This document shows positions 37,366-48,050 of a stretch of 64,000 nt of DNA, piece after piece. The stretch covers positions 2,206,001-2,270,000 of the forward strand of contig CANTUR010000124.1 in NCBI GenBank assembly GCA_947683625.1, in the 5' to 3' direction. A program made the translations under genes and the position numbers. This DNA comes from Mallotus nudiflorus (lineage: Eukaryota > Streptophyta > Magnoliopsida > Malpighiales > Euphorbiaceae). How positions within the stretch are numbered: the first letter of the stretch is position 1; each line of letters begins with the position of its first letter. The notes under the pieces are model-generated. The model did not search any database, was not told where the DNA came from, and saw only the letters and a program-made list of their open reading frames with translations.

Positions 37366-38550
37366 ATCATGGAAATCTTGAAGAAGATATTTATATACTC
37401 CAACCAGAAGGTTTCGAAGAACAAGGAAAAGAGAACTTGGTTTGCAGGTTGAATACATCTCTATATGGCTTAAAATAGGTGCCGAGGTGTTGGTATAAGA
37501 GATTTTATTCCTTTATCATGAGCCTTGGATATAACTTATGTAATGCAGATCCTTGTGCATATTTCAAGAGGACTGGTGAAAATGACTTCATAATTTTGTT
37601 GTTGTATGTTGATGACATGTTAGTAGCAGGCCCCAATAAAGATCATATCAAAGATTTGAAGGCACAGTTAGCTAGGGAATTTGAGAAGAAGGACTTGGGA
37701 CTAGCAAATAAGATTCTAGGGATGCAGGTTCATTGAGACAAAAATAATAGGAAGATTTGGCTACTTCAAAAAAATTACTTAAAGAAAGTCTTACAGTGAT
37801 TCAATATGCAAGATTGTAAGCTAATTTCAACCCTACTTCTTACTAATTTCAAGTTAACCTCTAGTATGAGACCTAGCAGTGAAACAGAGAGGATGGAAAT
37901 GTCTCAAGTACTATATGCATAAGTAGTGGGAAGTTTGATGTTCGATATGATATGTATAAAACTAGACATTACACATGTAGTAGGAGTGGTTAGTAGGTAC
38001 ATGGTGAATCCTGGTATAGAGCATTGGAATACTATGAAGAGGATCCTAAGATATATCAATGGAACCTCAGATGTTGCATTATGTTATGGAGGATCATATT
38101 TTGTTATCATATGATATGTCGACTCAGATTATGTAGGTGACTTAGATAAAAGTAAATCCACAAAGGGTTATGTGTTTATACTTGTTGGTAATGCTATGAG
38201 TTAGGTATCAAAAGTGCAATCAGTTATGGCTCGTAGAATATGTAGTAGCTACATAAGCCAGTAAAGAAGCAGTTTGGTTGAAGATGGCAATAGAAGAACT
38301 CAGGCACAAATAAAAGAAAGTTTCTTTGTTTAGTGACAGTCAGAGTGCCTTGCATCTCGTAAGAAATCCAGCCTTTCATTCAAAGTTAAAACACATTCGA
38401 GTTTAGTATCACTTCATTCAAGAGAAAGTGGAAGAAGGAACTGTCGATTTGCAGAAAATTCATACCAAAGAAAATCTAGCAGATTTCTTAATAAAAACTA
38501 TTAACAATGATAAGTTTATTTGTTGTTGATCCTCATGCGACCTGACAAAA
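37366..38550 (+). pseudogene. copia reverse transcriptase-RNase H, broken
   Basis: Reverse transcriptase motifs: LNTSLYGLK, PRCWYKRF and the LYVDDM catalytic box (about 37605-37622). RNase H region: MFDMICIKLDITHVVGVVSR, HWNTMKRILRYINGT and a DSDYVGD block with the expected Asp, ending near KENLADFLIKTI (about 38470-38505). Stop codons at about 37473, 37734, 37797, 37920 and 38112 break it. Confidence 0.82.
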
Positions 38551-38632
38551 ATGTAAGCAATATGAAAAGGCAAGATAGAAAGAATGGTATGAAGATGTGA
38601 TTGATCCTCAATCAAATCTTCAAATGGGAGAT

Positions 38633-39366
38633 TGTCAAAACTAAAGTAAAAAAAGTGTAGCCACATAAATTAAAAAGAGAAGTCAGCACCGAATTTGGTG
38701 TTGACAAATGGTTAAAAGTGGGTTGAAAAATAGCCATCCTTCATAGCTATATAAAGGCCATTTTGCTCTGCCATTTTTGAAATCACAACACAAGCAAATA
38801 AAGCACAAGCATAACAATAGGAAGAGAGTGTGTTGTGTGAGCATTGTGTTAGTAAGAGTCAGTGAGTTGGTGAGAAATTATGAGTAATCTCCTTGTGAAG
38901 AAAAATATATAAAGAGTGAGTTATCTCCTATATTAAGAGAGAATTTTATTGTATTCTTTTTTGGGTATAGAGAGAAATATTTTTTAACTCCTATTATTGT
39001 TCATAGTAAAATTCTTCTAATCTTGCCCGTGGTTTTTCCTTGATTTGTTTGGGGTTTTCCATGTAAAATATTTGTGTTCTCTTTCTTATTGCTATTTTCA
39101 AGTTTAGTTGTCACAAATTATTGTGCTATTAAATTACTTTTCTTGGTAAAATTCTATTTAGAAGTGTGGTACTTAGGTGGACCATTGTGACCTACCACAC
39201 TTTCTTGGGAATTTTTCTTATGGTGATTTTTAGTATAATCATTTAGACTCTAATCACCTATGCAATAGTTATGTTCCATATTTTTTTTCTTCAATTTATT
39301 ACTTCAATTATTTTAGCTGCAATTTGTTCTATAATTTTCATAATCCAATCCTCAATTTTTACAACA
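38633..39366 (+). repeat. 3' LTR of copia element 2
   Basis: 734 bp, TGTCAAAAC at the start and TTTTTACAACA at the end. A TATA-like ctatataaagg lies at about 38747-38757, as in LTR promoters. The next base (39367) begins NBS-LRR sequence, which fixes the right boundary precisely. Confidence 0.82.
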
Positions 39367-40430
39367 CTTGATCCTGCATAAGTGCGACATTGAAGATATC
39401 CCATCCTTCATAAGCAACTTAATACACCTAAGGCAACTTTACTTGGCATATAATATGAGATTGATGAAGTTGCCTGAAAGTGTATGCCAATTTTATAATT
39501 TGCAGACATTAGATGTTTGTAGCTATCTCCATCTTAAACTTCCATAAAGCATGAAAAAGCTTATCAACTTGAGGCATTTATATAATAGAAGGAATAATGT
39601 CTTACCCAAAGCTATCCACAGATCAAGTTGTCTCAAGACATTAAAGCAGTTCATTACCAGCAGTGATATTAAACCCACGACAGCTTCTCTTCGAGACCTG
39701 TTATACTTGAACCAGTTTTATAGATCACTTTGGATAAAGGGGTTGGAAAATGTAGAAAATGTAGGTGAAGTTAAAGAAGCACAAATCAAGAAAAAGACGT
39801 AAATCATTGAATTGGTCTTATATTTTGGTGACGAGGAAATAAAGTGGAGGAAACATCACGATGAAGAGTTGGTCGAAGGCCTAGAGCCTCCTCTAAATGT
39901 GGAAGTTTTAGGTATATTGGGCTATCAAGGCATGGAATTTCCTCACAATATGTTGATGCCATTAAATAATCTGAGAGAGTTGCATTTAAGGTGTGGAAAC
40001 TATGAGAATTTACCTTCCTTGTGGAAGTTGCCATCCTTTGAAGTACTTGAATTGAGGTGGATGAAAGGTGTTAAAAAGTTGCGTGCAAAGTTTATTGCAA
40101 TTGGAACTTATTAAATTAGGGCTAAGATTTCTTCCTCAGATGTTATTTCTTTCCCTATATTGAAGGAATTGAATTTTTATTACATGCTTTACTAGAAATA
40201 TGGGGACAGTATGACGATGACCGCTGAATTTAAGATTATGCCATGCCTTAGCTATTTAGTAGTTCATGGTTGTACAATGTTGGAGGCACTGCCAAAACTA
40301 CCTTCTCTAAATAACCACAATAGAGGAGCTAACAATTGACCATTGTCCTATTTTGGAGAAACATCATCAACAACAGCTGGAGAGTAGAGAAAATTGGCCT
40401 AATTGTAGAATTTGTACACTCTAGTTTGAT
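39367..40430 (+). pseudogene. NBS-LRR pseudogene fragment (LRR part only)
   Basis: Aligns by eye over its full length with 54563-55600 of the NBS-LRR gene, starting at cttgatcctgcataagtgcg and ending at gaaaattggcc...attgtagaat. It covers the leucine-rich repeats (MKKLINLRHLYN, MPLNNLRELHL, LPSLWKLPS) without the CC or NB-ARC domains. Stops and small indels break the frame, for example at 39544-39546, 39800 and 40112. Its 5' end is cut exactly at the LTR of copia element 2, so a longer gene once stood here. It cannot encode a receptor. Confidence 0.88.
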
Positions 40431-41386
40431 TTGTTTCCTCATTGATTCCATGCTTACCATGGACTCCAACTCTGATATGCTATTAGAGTAGAATGAGCTT
40501 TTATTACAAGCTTGCCTTCAACCAAAATAACTTAAGTTACTTAGTATTGGCTTTAAGGATTTAAATAACGACAACGACCATATTCGTGGTCTCGTGTAAT
40601 AGTAATGGTAACAAACTTTTCATGGTAATAATTAACTGTAATAGCCTACTGAGCCAAAATTATTTTTTAAATAATTATGAAATGTTTGGAATTTATATAT
40701 TTTAAAGGTGTTTATGAAAAAAAATAAGTATACAACAGTTTAATAAGCATAGCTGCAATATAACAAACATTAGTTATATTGTCTCACATGATAATTGTAC
40801 ATATACTACTGTAAATCTATTAATTGATACATTATTTCACATCATAATTATACACACAATACCATAAAGTTCATAAAAAGTACAAAATAAAAGAAACATT
40901 GATAAATAACATATATAAAATCATATCTCTTCTTTTAGTACTAATAATTATTATTGCCTTATATTAAGGGTGTTCATGATTCGGTTTGGTTGGTTTAAAG
41001 CATAAATTTCTTACCAAACCAACAAAGTCGGTTATTAAATATGAGAACTCTTAACCAAATGAATACCATTAAAAATTATCTAAGCCCATGATATTTGAAT
41101 TCGGAACCATAACCAATTAATAACTACTCTAAACCATAATTTTTTGTTTGAATTGGTTTGGATCAATTTGGTTTAGTCAATTTGGTTAATTTTTATAAAT
41201 CCCTAACTCGTGACTGATAAATAATGGTGTAACCATGTTAATGACCAAGTCTTATGGTTATGTGACTTACAAATTTTTTTTCTTTAATTTTGATTGTGAG
41301 ATGAATGATTTGTTGGTAAGTGAACTGGATAAATTTTTATTAGTAAACGTGATAAGTTTTTCATATTAATGAACTAAATAAAATAT
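40431..41386. other. Intergenic, no gene seen
   Basis: AT-rich noncoding sequence between the NBS-LRR fragment and the RADA fragment. It contains repeated phrases around ggtttggttggttt and aaccaaat (40980-41200) that look like simple low-complexity drift. I see no transposon ends. Confidence 0.5.
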
Positions 41387-41735
41387 TCGGGTTTTGGATC
41401 ACATTGTCGATGTTGTTTTATATTTGGAAGTTGATACCTTCTCATATATTCTTTTACTGGATAGCTAGTTAAGCTAAAATTTGTTTACAATGTGGGTTTC
41501 TTTTTTTCTTTTTAATTTTTTCCAATGTTAAGCTTGTTGGTGAATTCTTTTCATTTAAAAGGTGCATTTTAGTTTAGATTTGCTTACATAAACTTCACTA
41601 GGTTTTTTTTTTAACTCCTTTTATAGAATGAGAGCTATTTAATATTGGTATTTAAACTATTTATTTTAGTTGTTTCAAAAAGCTTTTTTTTTTACTAACC
41701 ATAGTTATACTACTGACTTCTAGGGAGAGAAGAAA
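41387..41735 (+). pseudogene. RADA gene fragment (end of exon 8, intron 8, start of exon 9)
   Basis: Closely matches 23847-24191 of the intact RADA gene in the same orientation, starting in exon 8 at tcgggttttgga and running through intron 8 (shared: ttttactggatagct, gcttacataaacttcact) to the exon 9 start ggagagaag. It retains the intron, so it came from DNA duplication and not from mRNA. One shared block (acattgtcgatgttgttttatatttggaag) is unchanged, while the intron carries substitutions and small indels. The match stops sharply on both sides. Confidence 0.92.
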
Positions 41736-42571
41736 TTAATGAGAGCAAAATATTTATTATTTATGTATTCCTTAACACTTAGTTTGATGATGATTTTTAT
41801 AATATAATGAGCTAATTAATGTGTTTTGTGAATTAAGAGTCAAAATTGAGGCATTAAGCAAAATGTGCAATTTTCAGTTAATTGACAACTTTGACCTTCA
41901 AGTTTCGGTGAAGGTTTTGGAGTAACTAGAGTCGCAAAACATGAAAGTGACCTTCTTAGAATGTGAAGTGGACTTCTTAAGGTTTTTGAATTGAGCTTAT
42001 TCATTAAGATCAGAGTTTTTTTACATTGTTAAAATTTGGGCCAAAGTTAGAAGATGCAAATTTGTCACTGTATTGAGTAAATGTTAATAATTGGGCCATA
42101 TCTTAGGCTACATAGGTCTAATTCAAGTGATTTAAGGCTCTATGGAAAGTTAAGACCCATAGCTATAATTTTTATAAAGAACCTAACTCCAAATTTTAAG
42201 TCAATCAGTGCAAAATTCCTTTCTCAAATTGTTGTTACTGTAAAAAGTAGATAGGGATAAATATAAGAGTTATTGTTAGTAACAAGTTGAGAGTTTTTAA
42301 AAAGGGCTTAAAAGTGTTATTAAGAAAAAGGAATAATGTAAAGAGATAATTAAGAGAGTTAATGTTAGTAATGTCCTGATATTTTAAAAAAAAGGGTGAG
42401 AGTGCTTTTAAAAGGAAAAGAAGAACGTGGAGAAAAACAACAAGAAAAATAATAACTTTTAGAATAAGAATAAGATTTTACGAGAAGATGCATTGCTAGA
42501 TTTTCTTGTTCAGTTCAAAGGGATTTTGAGCCCTAACTCAAGTTGATGGTGCTTTCTTTTTAGTAACATTA
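41736..42571. other. Unassigned noncoding sequence
   Basis: No coding potential recognised. The style (gggccaaagttag, tgggccatatcttaggctac, ttagttaattgac) suggests LTR or other transposon leader sequence, but I cannot define its ends. It continues on the far side of the 3.3-kb insertion at 45848. Confidence 0.4.
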
Positions 42572-45500
42572 TGTCACAACCCAAAACAGGGGCCATGATC
42601 GGCGCTAGGGAACGGAAATTCTTTCGAATTCGGAACCCGTAGCAAGCCTAAAAATAAATAAAACATGCAATAGTAATAATAACAACACAATTAAATTAAA
42701 TACTGTGCAGCGGAATAAAATCACAAATATCAAAATAATAATCCACCATGGGATTTAAATCAAATCCATATCTCATATATAAATAAACTCTTTAATACAA
42801 GCCCAGTTCAAATTCTTAAAATACATAATTCATACAAATATAATACATAAAACTCACGATTTTATTCATAACTACTGCAGTGTCTAGATTATAAAAATAA
42901 AGCTCAAGACTCAGATAAGCAGTTTACATAAAGAAGCCGAGGCGGAAGAAATTCGGCGTACAGGCTTGCTACTGAGGTCTGAAGACGATGACTCTCCTGA
43001 AAAATAGTCAATGGAGGGGAGTCAGACATCATTGAGTGAATTAATATAATATATATACATGCATACTAAATGCCGATGCACACAGTCAACAATATATATA
43101 TAATAAGCATATATACAAGCAAATACACACAAATGCAATAAAATCATTTTATATATTTTTATTGAAAATCATAGTTTATGAAGGATCAAATAGAACCCTA
43201 GAAAATCGTAACCTCAAAACAGTGTTAGACAACACTCTAGCCATACAGGCTCACTTATTCCAATATATAATCACTTGTTCCATTTGGACAGTAGACTGGC
43301 CCCGAGACACTAAGTCGACCGAGCTCCAGCAGTCTGACTGTTAGTGTGATTGGCCCCGAGACACTTGGTCAACCGAGCTCCAGCAATCACACTTCCAAAT
43401 CATATCACACATCAAATAATCATATCCAATCAATATCCACAAATGGTTAGTAATATAGCCTAAATGCTATAAGCGTACCGGTACGTACTCGGTCCTAGTG
43501 CTGCCCACTAGGTAGCACGTTCTATTGATATCCTTCATTAAAATATAAAGCATACATTCTTAAAAACAAATGATGCATGAACTTAAATAAAATAGCAACA
43601 TAAACCATATATATACTAGAAATATACCAAAAATAAACCAGGTATATTTCGAGTATATATACGTCAAATAAATCCAATATAATTACAAAATAAGCTAGAA
43701 ATATATTCAAAAACATTTTAAACATAATTCATTAATAAGACATGCATACAGTTTAAAATATACAGAAAATAAACCAAAAATAAACTAAAAATAAACTTAA
43801 GTAATAATTAAACCATTTATGCATATTTAGTCAAAATAGAGTGTATATTTTTAAAATCATGCACCCTAGAGCACATATATATAAAATAGCAACTCACACT
43901 TAGTGCGCTCCTCAAGATAGGTCCGCGGGGCCTGGTCCACTAGGCCTCTGTCTCGACGCAACTAAACAAATAATAAATAACAGACATCATAATAAACCTA
44001 ACATAAAACCCTAGAAATTCGATCTAGAATATTGAACACAGAATTAGAATTAGGGTTTGACCGGATATCACGTTTTATGAGAATTCTACCAAAAATTCGA
44101 CAGAACCTCCCCTATAAAACGGACATCTCTCTACTCAAAGAGTAGAGCCGGCCCTGCAAAGAAATACACTTTGAACAACAAACACAGAAACATATCCACA
44201 ACCCCTCGGTCGGACTCCAAACTACAGTCTACCGACCGGGATCCACAATTCACAGAACAATTATGGAAATACCAAAAACAACCTTATATCACAGAAATAC
44301 ATTTAATAAGTAGAAATTACATAATTAACCCTAAAACACAGTAAAAACAGATAAAACTCATTTTATTTAGAAAAATCGTATATTATATATATAATTGAAA
44401 ATAATTTACGAAAAATAGTTTTAATTAGTTAAAAATACTAAATAATTTTTAGAAATCATTTTTATACCTTAAATAACTATTAAAACCAATTTAATTACGT
44501 TTTTAGTCAATTTAAGATAAAATTACCAAAATACCCCTATATATAAATATACTAAAATTCATTCAAAAATTCACCAAAAATAATATAATTACCCAAAATT
44601 AATTTTCTCAACATATTTATCAATAATATCAATAATTAAACTCAATTAACTAATTAATTTCAATTAAAAACATAATTAACCTAATTTTTCCAAAATTACA
44701 TAAACTAATTAAATTCAAAATAAATACATAGAAATTCATAAAAATTCCAAATAAATTCCTATAATTCATTTCAACACCTATATTTATCATAAAACACAAT
44801 TTCATAATTTATTTAATTAATTTTCGAAAATTAGAAAATAATATTAAAATATTCAAAAATACCCAAAAATCAAAATAATCTCCAAAAATTCTACAAAAAT
44901 TCAAAAATGAATATTAAGCTGATAGGATGAACATTTGTGAAGGAATTTTTCATGAATCAATCAATTAGAAGTTCAAAAAAATCAAGAACCCTAAAATGGT
45001 CGAATTATCAAAATTGAAACCTAAGCAAATCAAGACCATTTTAAGTGAAAAAGACCTTGGAATCACACTCACCGGAGCTCAAGGAGAAGAAAGAGACTGG
45101 CGGTGTCAAAAATGGTGGTCGGAAACGTCGTGAACGACGGTGAGAAAGAATTCGGCTTCTCCGGCCAAAATAAGCTTCCCGACGTTGGAAAGGGGCTCTG
45201 CAGGCGGCGGAATGGCTGGAGGAAGGAGGTGGCACGCCAGGAGGCACACCGATGGTGAGAAAATGGGATGAAAGTGGCCGGATTCGCGTGAGGGAGTGAT
45301 CGGGGAAGAAGGAACTTCGGGTGGCAAAATGGTAAATAACTCAAACTTTATAATTTTCTTTAATATTAAATTTATATGTATATATATATACTTTACACTA
45401 TATATAAAAATAATATAAAATCACACACATTAATATATACACCACACACATATAATTTAATATTTTTAATAATTTATACACTAAAAATAATTAAATAATA

Positions 45501-45847
45501 TTAAAACTAAAAATAATTAATTAAATATTAGGGTAATTAATTAAATCCTAATTAAATAAATAAGTACACATATATACGTTATTTAGTATTTTAAAAATAT
45601 ATGAGTTCATGTAAGTCCGTGAATCTAATTAAAATAATTAATAGTAAATTATTTACGTGAAATTTTTTTCGAAAATGCAAGTCCCGGAAAATTTTTACGT
45701 AAAATACCATAAAGAATATACAATAATTAAAATATGTTTTAAATACATATCAACTCGTAAAAATATCGTAATTATATACAAAATTATTAACACTGCATAT
45801 CCCGATGCAGTATTAAAATATTTAAAAACACGGGATATTACACATTA
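42567..45847 (-). mobile_element. 3.3-kb TG...CA element, copy 3 (42572-45842), target duplication CATTA
   Basis: 3271 bp, TGTCACAACCC at the left and GGGATATTACA at the right, flanked by CATTA at 42567-42571 and 45843-45847. It is the cleanest copy in the window for the family. In its own (minus) orientation it has a GC-rich leader (about 45330-45073) ending in a splice-donor consensus CCG/GTGAGTGTGA at 45072, then a noncoding body with a perfect palindrome and hairpin near 43474-43512 and an acceptor-like TTTTTCAGGAG near 42999. Minus-strand open frames of 68-91 codons overlap in the leader, but they overlap each other in different frames and look fortuitous. Confidence 0.9.
43474..43512. 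other. Palindrome plus hairpin conserved in the 3.3-kb element family
   Basis: A perfect 12-bp palindrome, CGTACCGGTACG (43474-43485), is followed by CCTAGTG-ctgcc-CACTAGG (43494-43512), a 7-bp stem with a 5-base loop. The hairpin is also present at 6153-6171 (copy 1), 34153-34171 (copy 2, one G-T pair) and 61347-61365, 62175-62193 and 63003-63021 (copy 4b), although the loop differs. The palindrome is intact only in copies 2 (core) and 3. Function is unknown. Confidence 0.75.
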
Positions 45848-46839
45848 TTTCTTCCTTTTTCTTTTTAAGAAATTGTTGATGTTATTATGTTTTTAATGTG
45901 AATTGATGTTTGGTTTGTTGATTTAAATAAGATCTATTGAATTAATTCATTGAATATCAATTATTTGATTAAGAAATTAGATTACGTAATTTATCTCTTT
46001 TTTAAAGCATTAAGTAGCAAAATAGAAATAGGATTGTGGACAAGCTTTCTTATTATTTATGTCAATAACACAACTTAAGTTAAACATTGAAACTTATGCA
46101 AGAGTTGCTTAATTCAATTTAATTCCTTTGTTCTTAATGTTGCCAGCATATTAAACCTAAAGAGCTTATTTTAAGTTGTAAATTGGTTAGATTCTATTGA
46201 GAACTTGTTCATTAGAATATGAATTAAGGGGGATTTTCAAGTAATAGAGCTTATTATTACCTAGTTGATAGTTTCTTGGGAAGGGAAGAAGTAATTACTA
46301 TTGATTAAACTTATCACTTGTAGGGTGAAATTGAATTGAGAACTGAGTTTTATATTCATTGCATTTGTTTTCAATTTGATTTATTTAGTTCAATTTGGAA
46401 TTTAACTCCCCCTTTCCTTTTCTTTTCATTTATTATAATCAAAAGCTGTTAGGATTTCTTTAAGGGTCAAAAGAGACAAAAGGGTTAAAGGAGTATAAGA
46501 GATGTTTTGTTAAAAAGAGAGAGGACAAAAGAAAAAAGGCTGTAGAAAAATGTTAAAAAAGAGGAGAAGTGTAAAATAAAGGGAACTAAGGTTATATCAT
46601 AAACGACGTCATTTTAATAGCCCTAGTTCTAAACGGTGCCATTTTAATAAAGGGTAATATCAGAAATTCAGGCAGGTTGGGAAATAAAATACCTCTCTTA
46701 ACCTGTCACCTGAAATTCGAATATCCATTCAATCCTCACCTGAACTGAATCACCTCCCCACTCGATAACCGAACCAATCACAATTCTCAAGTCGGGTCGG
46801 TTTAAAAATTTAGGTTCGGGTGATTCTTGCTCACCCTAA
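45848..46839. other. Unassigned noncoding sequence
   Basis: Continuation of the sequence interrupted by element copy 3. No reading frames of note. At 46600-46650 two near-copies of an 'acggcgtcattttaatag'-like phrase occur about 30 bp apart, as in some plant LTR leaders. Origin not determined. Confidence 0.4.
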
Positions 46840-47720
46840 CATGTGACTGCCTGTGACTTGGGCATCTTTTCTCTTAGGCATAGTAGTAGGCAACCTGAGC
46901 TATTGAGTGTTATGGGTTTCTGATCATTGAACTAAAGCATTTACCAATAATTTCCTTTTAGGCAATGCATGAAACCAAGGGCCATAAGCTTGGTTTGGGC
47001 TCACTGTAAAGTCTCAATCTTCTTGAGTTTTAACTATTTTATAGTAGCTAGTTTAGTGGTCCAAAAAACCACACCAATAGTAGAACGTTGGTGGCCTCTC
47101 ATACCAGAAATGGACCCAATCATCCTTACCTAGTCTACAATTATAAAAGCCTTTTGGCAATGGCTTCAATAAATTCACTTTGATCTTAATTTGCATTATA
47201 AGGTCTTAATCTCCATCAATTTCCATCAAATCTTCAGCATTTTCTAAGCCCTTAAAAATGGATTTGCTATATTAAGAGCATTAGAATAAGTAACTTGGTT
47301 CATAAGGAGGCTTGATATTTGAACCCACACATTCTCAACACAAAAATCATTCTCTTCTATGAATTTGTTTTGATCCCATTATTTAATGATAAATCCTTTT
47401 ATGGATTGACCAAGGACTGCTTTCCATAAGTCTCAATTTTTTATGCTTAGATTCAAATTTGATTAAAAAAGTGTTGTTCATGTTAAGATGTTGAACCATT
47501 AGGAAATTAGCAAAAGCCCATACCTGTAATAGGATGCTATAAAAGACCTTAGTAGAGTACTTCCTATCACTGAGAATTCTCCTTACCAAATGTAGCCTGG
47601 TCCTTTGAAAATCCTCCTTTGAGGCTTTCTCGAGGGTCAGGGATTTAGCTTTAAGAGTAAGACTCTTGATCCCCTCTATTTTTGGCTTCTTTGAGCTATT
47701 GGCCATCATTAACATTTATT
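46840..47720 (-). pseudogene. LINE ORF1 fragment (DUF4283-type and zinc-knuckle region), broken
   Basis: The minus-strand frame at 47715-47383 reads HLVRRILSDRKYSTKVFYS, VWAFANFLMVQHL and KLRLMESSPWSIHKR, which matches the DUF4283 N-terminal domain of plant L1-type LINE ORF1 proteins. After a stop near 47370 the match continues as WDQNKF and VWVQI, then after a frameshift as PLPKGFYNC, RPPTFYYWCG and YGPWFHALP (about 47170-46930), the usual sequence leading to and following the zinc knuckle. These proteins bind LINE RNA. The copy is defective, and I see no poly-A tail or target duplication for it. Confidence 0.75.
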
Positions 47721-47945
47721 GCTTCTCTTTTAGAGACTAGTTGGAATTTGCTTCTTGTTGCATGATTTAAAAAGAGGAATAAGAAGCTATGAGGTTTTAA
47801 TAAACTAACTCTAGGAGGAAGGAAAGTAAGATGTTTATGCGATTTTGATAATGTGAGATTATAAAAAGTCTTTGCTAGAATGACCATTACTATCGTGGCT
47901 TCAAGAGCACACATCATTGAGAGAGAAACATCCTCTCACTTTACA

Positions 47946-48050
47946 ATGATTTCAATTCAACTTATTAAAGTTCAAAGAATAACCCCATTTGTTTAATAAT
48001 TAAAAAAGTTATATGATAGACACCCATTTTAATTGGACAATTCATTATAT
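47946..48050 (+). repeat. Duplicated copy of RADA 3' flank, left part (continues at 49173-49245)
   Basis: Matches 28362-28465: shared strings include ttaaag-tcaaagaataacc, catttgtttaataat, aaaaagttatatgatagacacc and aattggacaatt. The copy resumes at 49173-49245 on the other side of a LINE insertion (tggcatcaaata, aaatgggtgcaccagt), matching 28450-28530. Confidence 0.85.

Larger units (their letters stand above)
37366..39366 (+). mobile_element. 3' half of a second Ty1/copia element, 5' truncated
   Basis: The coding part starts abruptly in the reverse transcriptase at HGNLEED (about 37368). A 3' LTR (38633-39366) lies downstream after a polypurine tract (caaatgggagat, ending at 38632). The right LTR end abuts an NBS-LRR fragment, so this element was inserted into that gene. 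No 5' half exists on the left, where a short spacer (37235-37365) separates it from copia element 1; its 5' part was deleted. The wording LYVDDMLVAGPNKDHI and MVNPGIEHWN is that of Tork/Tnt1-like copia elements (inference). Confidence 0.82.

Noticed and set aside
45041..45344. Three overlapping minus-strand reading frames of 68-91 codons that look Pro/Ser-rich
   Set aside because: They overlap in different frames in the GC-rich leader of element copy 3 and end near a splice donor. There is no recognisable domain, and the same region in copies 1 and 2 does not keep one shared frame.
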